Positions 60,225 through 64,000 of a stretch of DNA of 64,000 nucleotides are shown in pieces. The stretch is taken from positions 124,001-188,000 of the forward strand of contig NZ_JAJUXG010000001.1 in the NCBI RefSeq assembly GCF_021390535.1, given 5' to 3'. The notes below the pieces were generated by a model. It made no database searches, was not told where the DNA came from, and saw nothing but the letters and a program-made list of their open reading frames with translations. The translations under genes were made by a program, and so were the position numbers. The DNA comes from Dyadobacter sp. CY312. GTDB lineage: Bacteria > Bacteroidota > Bacteroidia > Cytophagales > Spirosomataceae. Positions within the stretch are counted from its first letter, which is position 1, and every line of letters begins with the position of its first letter.

Positions 60225-61198
60225 GAATTAAACCCTAAGACGCTTCTGACTTTGCCAATTGTATGCTGCGCAATGGATCGAGCCTTGCCTTCACCTTCTG
60301 TCAGAATGCCTTCCAGCTCAGCGTTATTTTCCATGTAGTAATTGAAAATGCGGCGTGGTTCAGCAAATTTTTCCAGAATGTATTCAAACAATGCCTGTTT
60401 GGCGTGACCGTAACCATATCCGCCGTTCACATACCTGGTTCTCATCTCTGCAACTTCGCTTTCGTTAGCCAGGAGTGAATACAGCTTGAACGTGATGTCG
60501 TTGTCCGGATCTTTCGGTTCTTCCAAAGCTGTAGAATCGGACAGAATTTTTTTGGTTACCTTTTTAAGTTCATTTTCCGGCAGGAAGATATCAATGTAGT
60601 TATGATACGACTTGCTCATCTTTTGTCCGTCAATCCCTGGGATCGTCATGATCCGCTCATCAATCTGCGGTTCAGGAAGCACCAGAATATCTTGCCCGGC
60701 AAGCTGGTTGAAACGGCTCGCAATATCCTTGGTCATTTCCAGGTGCTGTTTTTGGTCTTTGCCAACGGGAATGATATTGGCGTCATAAAGCAGGATATCC
60801 GCCGCTTGCAATACCGGATAGGTGAACAGACCAGCGTTTACATCTGCCAGCTTCTCCGATTTTTCTTTAAAAGAGGTAGCATTTGCCAACATCGGGAACG
60901 GAGTGAAGCAGTTAAGGTACCATGCCAATTCCGTATGCTCCTGAACCCTTGACTGTCTCCAGAAAACATTTTTTTTGTAATCGAAACCAAAAGCGAGCCA
61001 GGTTGCGGCAATGGCTCTTACATATTCGGCACGCTGGGCTCCGTCTTTAAGTGTAGTAAGCGAATGAAGATCCGCTATAAAAAAGAAAGATTCGTTTTGT
61101 GGGTTTTTAGAAAGTTCAATCGCAGGCAGGATTGCTCCTAAAATGTTGCCCAAATGAGGACGCCCGCTACTTTGAATTCCTGTAAGGATTCTGGCCAT
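60221..61198 (-). CDS. trpS: Tryptophanyl-tRNA synthetase
   Basis: The 325-residue product has the class I signatures: PHLGNILGA (HIGH-like, near residue 15) and KMSKSYHNYI (KMSKS, near residue 190), with the Trp-binding region (VLQAADILLYDANIIPVGKDQKQH) between them. It charges tRNA-Trp. It is first in an operon with the PAP2 phosphatase, prs and rplY. Length is normal for bacteria. Confidence 0.97.
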   Translation of the reverse strand: MARILTGIQSSGRPHLGNILGAILPAIELSKNPQNESFFFIADLHSLTTLKDGAQRAEYVRAIAATWLAFGFDYKKNVFWRQSRVQEHTELAWYLNCFTPFPMLANATSFKEKSEKLADVNAGLFTYPVLQAADILLYDANIIPVGKDQKQHLEMTKDIASRFNQLAGQDILVLPEPQIDERIMTIPGIDGQKMSKSYHNYIDIFLPENELKKVTKKILSDSTALEEPKDPDNDITFKLYSLLANESEVAEMRTRYVNGGYGYGHAKQALFEYILEKFAEPRRIFNYYMENNAELEGILTEGEGKARSIAQHTIGKVRSVLGFNS

Positions 61199-61243
61199 TA
61201 ATAATTATATAGTTGTTAATTTCTATTCAATGAAAAATGAAGC

Positions 61244-61471
61244 TCATGAATATTTGTCATATTTTAACATCACCTCACTGTGAGATTTTGTTTCTCCCTC
61301 ATCACTTTGCTTTTTCCCTCGCTCAATTCCATTAATAACATGTTGAGACAAGTCGTCCTAAAAATCAGACTTATCCTGTTTCAACCTCACCTGAATTTCT
61401 TCCCAGTCTTTAATGGGTATCACTACGGCCGTTTTCTTCCCTCTCTCGTCTGACAAAAATTGAAGATTCAT
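61244..61471 (-). pseudogene. Antitoxin-like small gene with an in-frame amber stop
   Basis: From the ATG at 61471 the frame reads MNLQFLSDERGKKTAVVIPI, KDWEEIQVRLKQDKSDF, then TAG at 61358-61360, then in the same frame DDLSQHVINGIERGKK and QSDEGETKSHSEVMLKYDKYS, ending TGA at 61244-61246. The first part (N-terminal strand, GKKTAVVIPIKDWEEI) and the C-terminal E-G-x(4)-S-H-x-E-V-M-x-K-Y pattern are typical of small addiction-module antitoxins (Phd/RelB-like) of Bacteroidota. Without the amber codon it would be 75 codons. No toxin gene is next to it. It may be a decayed remnant, a sequencing error, or a genuine 37-residue peptide. Neither part is long enough to appear in usual ORF calls. Confidence 0.6.
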
Positions 61472-61535
61472 GACTTTCGGTTGATTATCAGTTTTTAAGA
61501 AACATTCATCATTCCAAAAGCCAAAATTCGTTAAA

Positions 61536-61562
61536 TTGAATCAGAAAATGGTAGTAAATTTG
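61536..61562 (+). promoter_or_regulatory. Possible promoter of the DUF2461 gene
   Basis: TTG (61536-61538) and TAAATTTG (61555-61562) match the Bacteroidota consensus with a short 16-bp spacer; the ATG lies 99 nt after. Confidence 0.35.
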
Positions 61563-61660
61563 AAAATATATAGATTTCCGGAGGCCATAGCCCCACAAAG
61601 GAGCCGCAGCAGTAAGCTTCATTTTTAACGGATCAGAACGATAAAATTCAATATTTCAAT

Positions 61661-62329
61661 ATGCTTAGAACGCAAACTCTCAATTTTTTAAGAGAACTGG
61701 TTCAGAACAATAACAGAGATTGGTTTCAGGGAAACAGGAAAAAGTACGATGACGCCAAAGCCGATCTTGAGCAGCTTGTTTCAATTTTAATCAGAGAAAT
61801 AAGCACGTTTCACGACCTGGGGAATTTGCATGTAAAGGACTGTCTATTTCGTATCAACAGGGATGTGCGTTTTTCCAAAAATAAGGATCCTTATAAGAAT
61901 AACATGGGTGCGGGTATCGGACCGGGAGGAAAGAGCTCCGGCAAGATTGATTATTATTTACATATTCAGCCAGACGGACAGTCGTTTCTTGGTGGCGGAA
62001 TGTGGTCGCCAACCACCGAACAGCTCGCAAAGTACCGGCAGGAAGTGGACTACAACGCCCGGGAACTTAAAGAAATCATTCATAACAGCGACTTCCGCGA
62101 GTACTTCCCTGAGATACATGGCGATGCTCTGAAAACAATGCCGAAGGGATATCCCAAGGACCATCCTGAAATTGAACTGCTAAAAAGAAAACAGCTTTTT
62201 TTCATGCATCAATATTCGGATAAGGATGTGACTTCCAAAGATTTTGCCAACCAGATAGTAAAAGGTGTCAGACTACTGAAACCATATTGCGATTATATGA
62301 ATTATATTCTTAGCCATAGCGAGGAGTAA
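61661..62329 (+). CDS. DUF2461-family protein
   Basis: The 222-residue product matches DUF2461 (TIGR02453): LNFLRELVQNNNRDWFQGNRKKYDDAKAD at the start, then RINRDVRFSKNKDPYKNNMGAGIGPGG and YYLHIQPDGQSFLGGGMWSPTTEQLAKYRQ. The family is widespread in bacteria and fungi, with no known biochemical role. The conserved Arg-Asn-Asp pattern (RDVRFSKNKDPYK) suggests a binding or catalytic site. It is a single gene between the antitoxin remnant and dnaE. Confidence 0.92.
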   Translation: MLRTQTLNFLRELVQNNNRDWFQGNRKKYDDAKADLEQLVSILIREISTFHDLGNLHVKDCLFRINRDVRFSKNKDPYKNNMGAGIGPGGKSSGKIDYYLHIQPDGQSFLGGGMWSPTTEQLAKYRQEVDYNARELKEIIHNSDFREYFPEIHGDALKTMPKGYPKDHPEIELLKRKQLFFMHQYSDKDVTSKDFANQIVKGVRLLKPYCDYMNYILSHSEE

Positions 62330-62333
62330 AGGA

Positions 62334-62452
62334 GTTTACAGTATTAGTTTTTAGTATACAGTACTTGATTGGATTAATTCAAATAATTAATTTTCAGACG
62401 CTTAACCTGTTTACTGTAAACGCCATACTGTTAACTTGATACTAGCAAGAAG
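62334..62452. repeat. Degenerate ACAGTA/TACTGT word array
   Basis: The gap after the DUF2461 gene carries several copies of related words: GTTTACAGTATTAG, AGTATACAGTACTTGAT, GTTTACTGTAAAC and CATACTGTTAACTTGATACT. GTTTACAGTA (62334-62343) and TACTGTAAAC (62412-62421) form a 10-bp inverted pair. This looks like a decayed short-repeat array; a terminator role for the DUF2461 gene is possible. Confidence 0.4.
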
Positions 62453-62511
62453 TGCGATTAAATCGCCCCGTAGACATAAACCGTTTTGGTTTTAACATTA
62501 AAAAATTAAAA

Positions 62512-64000
62512 ATGCAATTTTCCCATTTACATTGCCACACGCAGTTTTCACTTCTCGACGGGGCTGCTGATATTAAAAAACTCTTCAAAAAAGCAAAGGC
62601 TGATAACATGCCTGCCGTGGCCATTACAGATCATGGTAACATGTTTGGCGTGTTCGAGTTTGTGGCCGAGGGAAACAAGCAGGGAATAAAGCCGATTGTA
62701 GGGTGTGAATTTTATGTAGTTGAAGATCGACACATTCGACAATTTACCAAGGAGAAGAAGGATGTACGGCATCATCAGCTGCTGCTTGCAAAAGATGAAA
62801 TCGGCTATAAAAACCTGGTGAAAATGTGCTCCCTTGGTTTTATTGAGGGTATGTATGGTAAGTATCCAAGGATAGATAAGGAGCTGATCGTGAAGTACCA
62901 CAAAGGTCTTATCGCAACGACTTGCTGCATTGGTGCTATTATTCCAAAAACGATCATCAGAAAAGGAGAGGAGGAAGCAGAAAAAGAGTTTCGCTGGTGG
63001 CTGGATCTGTTTGGTGAGGATTTTTATGTCGAACTTCAAAGGCATGAAATCCGTGATCAGTATATTGTGAATGAGGTTCTGATTAGGTTTGCAAGGAAAT
63101 ATAATGTCAAAATAATTGCTTCCAACGATTCGCATTATGTAGACCAGGAAGATTGGAATGCGCATGATATTTTGCTGTGTATCAATACAGGAGACAAGCA
63201 AAGTACTCCTTCGGCCAAGGATTTTGACGACGACAAAGGTATTCCGAAAGGATCAAGGTTCGCGTTTTTCAATGACCAGTTCTATTTTAAGAACACCAGC
63301 GAAATGATGAAGTTGTTCAACGACTTACCCGAGTCTATTGACAACACCAACGAAATCGTTGATAAGATTAAAACACTTAATCTGAACAAAGATATACTCC
63401 TTCCAAATTTCCCGATTCCAGAGGAATTTAAGACGCATACGCTGTCGGAAATGGTAGGTAAAAAGGAACTGACCGCAGATGTTCTCAATCAGTGGGAATA
63501 TCTAAAACACCTTACATTTGAAGGTGCGAGGTTTAAATATGGCACCATCACCCCCGAAATAGAGGAACGGCTTAAATTTGAGTTGGATACCATCCGTAAC
63601 ATGGGTTTTCCTGGTTACTTCCTGATCGTCGCAGACTTTATTGATGCAGGACGCAAAATGGGGGTTTTCATCGGCCCCGGTCGTGGTTCTGCTGCTGGTT
63701 CAGTAGTGGCCTATTGCACCGGAATTACAAACATTGACCCGATTAAATACGATCTGCTTTTTGAGCGTTTTCTTAACCCTGACCGTATTTCACTTCCCGA
63801 TATTGATACGGACTTTGATGACGAAGGCCGGCAGAAGGTAATCGATTACGTGGTTAAAAAGTACGGCTATAACCAGGTTGCTCAAATTGTAACCTACGGT
63901 ACGATGGCGGCCAAATCTGCGATCAAAGACGTAGCGCGCGTTATGGACCTCCACTTATCGGAAGCGAATATCCTTGCTAAACTTGTGCCCGACAAGCCAG
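62512..64000 (+). CDS. dnaE: DNA polymerase III alpha subunit (5' part, cut by window end)
   Basis: The frame is open from the ATG at 62512 to the end of the window (496 codons). It begins with the PHP domain (MQFSHLHCHTQFSLLDGAADI, VAITDHGNMFGVFEF) and runs into the polymerase palm: GFPGYFLIVADFI, GPGRGSAAGSVVAYCTGI and the catalytic aspartates in PDIDTDFDDEGRQKVIDYVV. This is the replicative polymerase, DnaE1 type. PHP metal ligands (HxH, TDHGN) are kept. The finger, thumb and tau-binding regions lie beyond the window. Confidence 0.96.
   Translation, partial: MQFSHLHCHTQFSLLDGAADIKKLFKKAKADNMPAVAITDHGNMFGVFEFVAEGNKQGIKPIVGCEFYVVEDRHIRQFTKEKKDVRHHQLLLAKDEIGYKNLVKMCSLGFIEGMYGKYPRIDKELIVKYHKGLIATTCCIGAIIPKTIIRKGEEEAEKEFRWWLDLFGEDFYVELQRHEIRDQYIVNEVLIRFARKYNVKIIASNDSHYVDQEDWNAHDILLCINTGDKQSTPSAKDFDDDKGIPKGSRFAFFNDQFYFKNTSEMMKLFNDLPESIDNTNEIVDKIKTLNLNKDILLPNFPIPEEFKTHTLSEMVGKKELTADVLNQWEYLKHLTFEGARFKYGTITPEIEERLKFELDTIRNMGFPGYFLIVADFIDAGRKMGVFIGPGRGSAAGSVVAYCTGITNIDPIKYDLLFERFLNPDRISLPDIDTDFDDEGRQKVIDYVVKKYGYNQVAQIVTYGTMAAKSAIKDVARVMDLHLSEANILAKLVPDKP

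Noticed and set aside
62548..63201. Minus-strand ORF of 217 aa within dnaE
   Set aside because: It lies opposite the PHP domain of dnaE and has no recognisable domain; it is a complementary-frame shadow.
1..64000. tRNA, rRNA, CRISPR, prophage or insertion sequence
   Set aside because: No T-loop consensus, rRNA-like segment, regularly spaced repeats, integrase or transposase was recognised on either strand.

Overview
The window reads as a chromosomal segment of a Bacteroidota bacterium of the order Cytophagales, most like Dyadobacter and its relatives. This rests on family content (PorT-type outer-membrane barrels, a CheB/CheR/hybrid-kinase locus, a heme-binding DUF7133-type lipoprotein, L25-Prs gene order, a TrxR-type ferredoxin reductase), on promoters of the Bacteroidota form TTG-N19-21-TAnnTTTG, and on genes that start without Shine-Dalgarno sequences. 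No tRNA, rRNA, CRISPR array, phage or insertion sequence is visible. The right edge cuts through dnaE.

Layout. 0-11.6 kb: Dps, an HxlR regulator, NDH-2, a KTSC protein, a thioredoxin-like protein, a GMC oxidoreductase, two large secreted alpha/beta hydrolases (CocE-type and S9) in convergent orientation, and a methyltransferase. 11.7-14.6 kb: a secreted serine beta-lactamase-family hydrolase, a small membrane protein whose last helix is out of frame, and a lipoprotein. 14.7-21.4 kb: a TetR regulator and CPBP membrane protease divergent from a three-gene exporter (ABC, HlyD-like adaptor, TolC-like channel), then a small secreted helical protein. 21.4-24.4 kb: two paralogous outer-membrane barrels, an AraC regulator and a DUF983 protein. 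24.6-31.6 kb: a five-gene signalling operon (sensor kinase with receiver, giant hybrid kinase, single receiver, CheR, CheB) with no CheA, CheW or chemoreceptor. 32-41.6 kb: small unknown proteins, an RNA methyltransferase, a TetR/flavoprotein pair sharing two identical operators, an MFS/heme-lipoprotein operon and SurE. 41.7-51.6 kb: lipid kinase, ferredoxin reductase plus ferredoxin, GDSL esterase, NTF2-like protein, the proteasome-like Anbu peptidase, an M28 peptidase, an RND/MMPL exporter and a methyltransferase. 51.7-64 kb: a TPR histidine kinase and mostly housekeeping genes (DNA glycosylase, YicC, PdxA, 2-hydroxyacid dehydrogenase, DUF421, L25, Prs, PAP2, TrpS, DUF2461, DnaE).

Points most worth a second look: an exporter ATPase with degenerate P-loop, signature and H-loop motifs, with a 10-bp inverted repeat in its divergent promoter; two identical 20-bp palindromes that look like operators of a TetR regulator; a membrane protein gene broken or recoded at an A8 run; a small antitoxin-like gene at 61244-61471 interrupted by one in-frame amber codon; a transcription terminator lying wholly inside the coding sequence of the opposing gene; and an Anbu gene without its usual partners. 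I found no clearly new large defence or biosynthetic system. The exporter locus is the best candidate for something undescribed. Domain and motif calls were made by eye from translated sequence; no database search was run.
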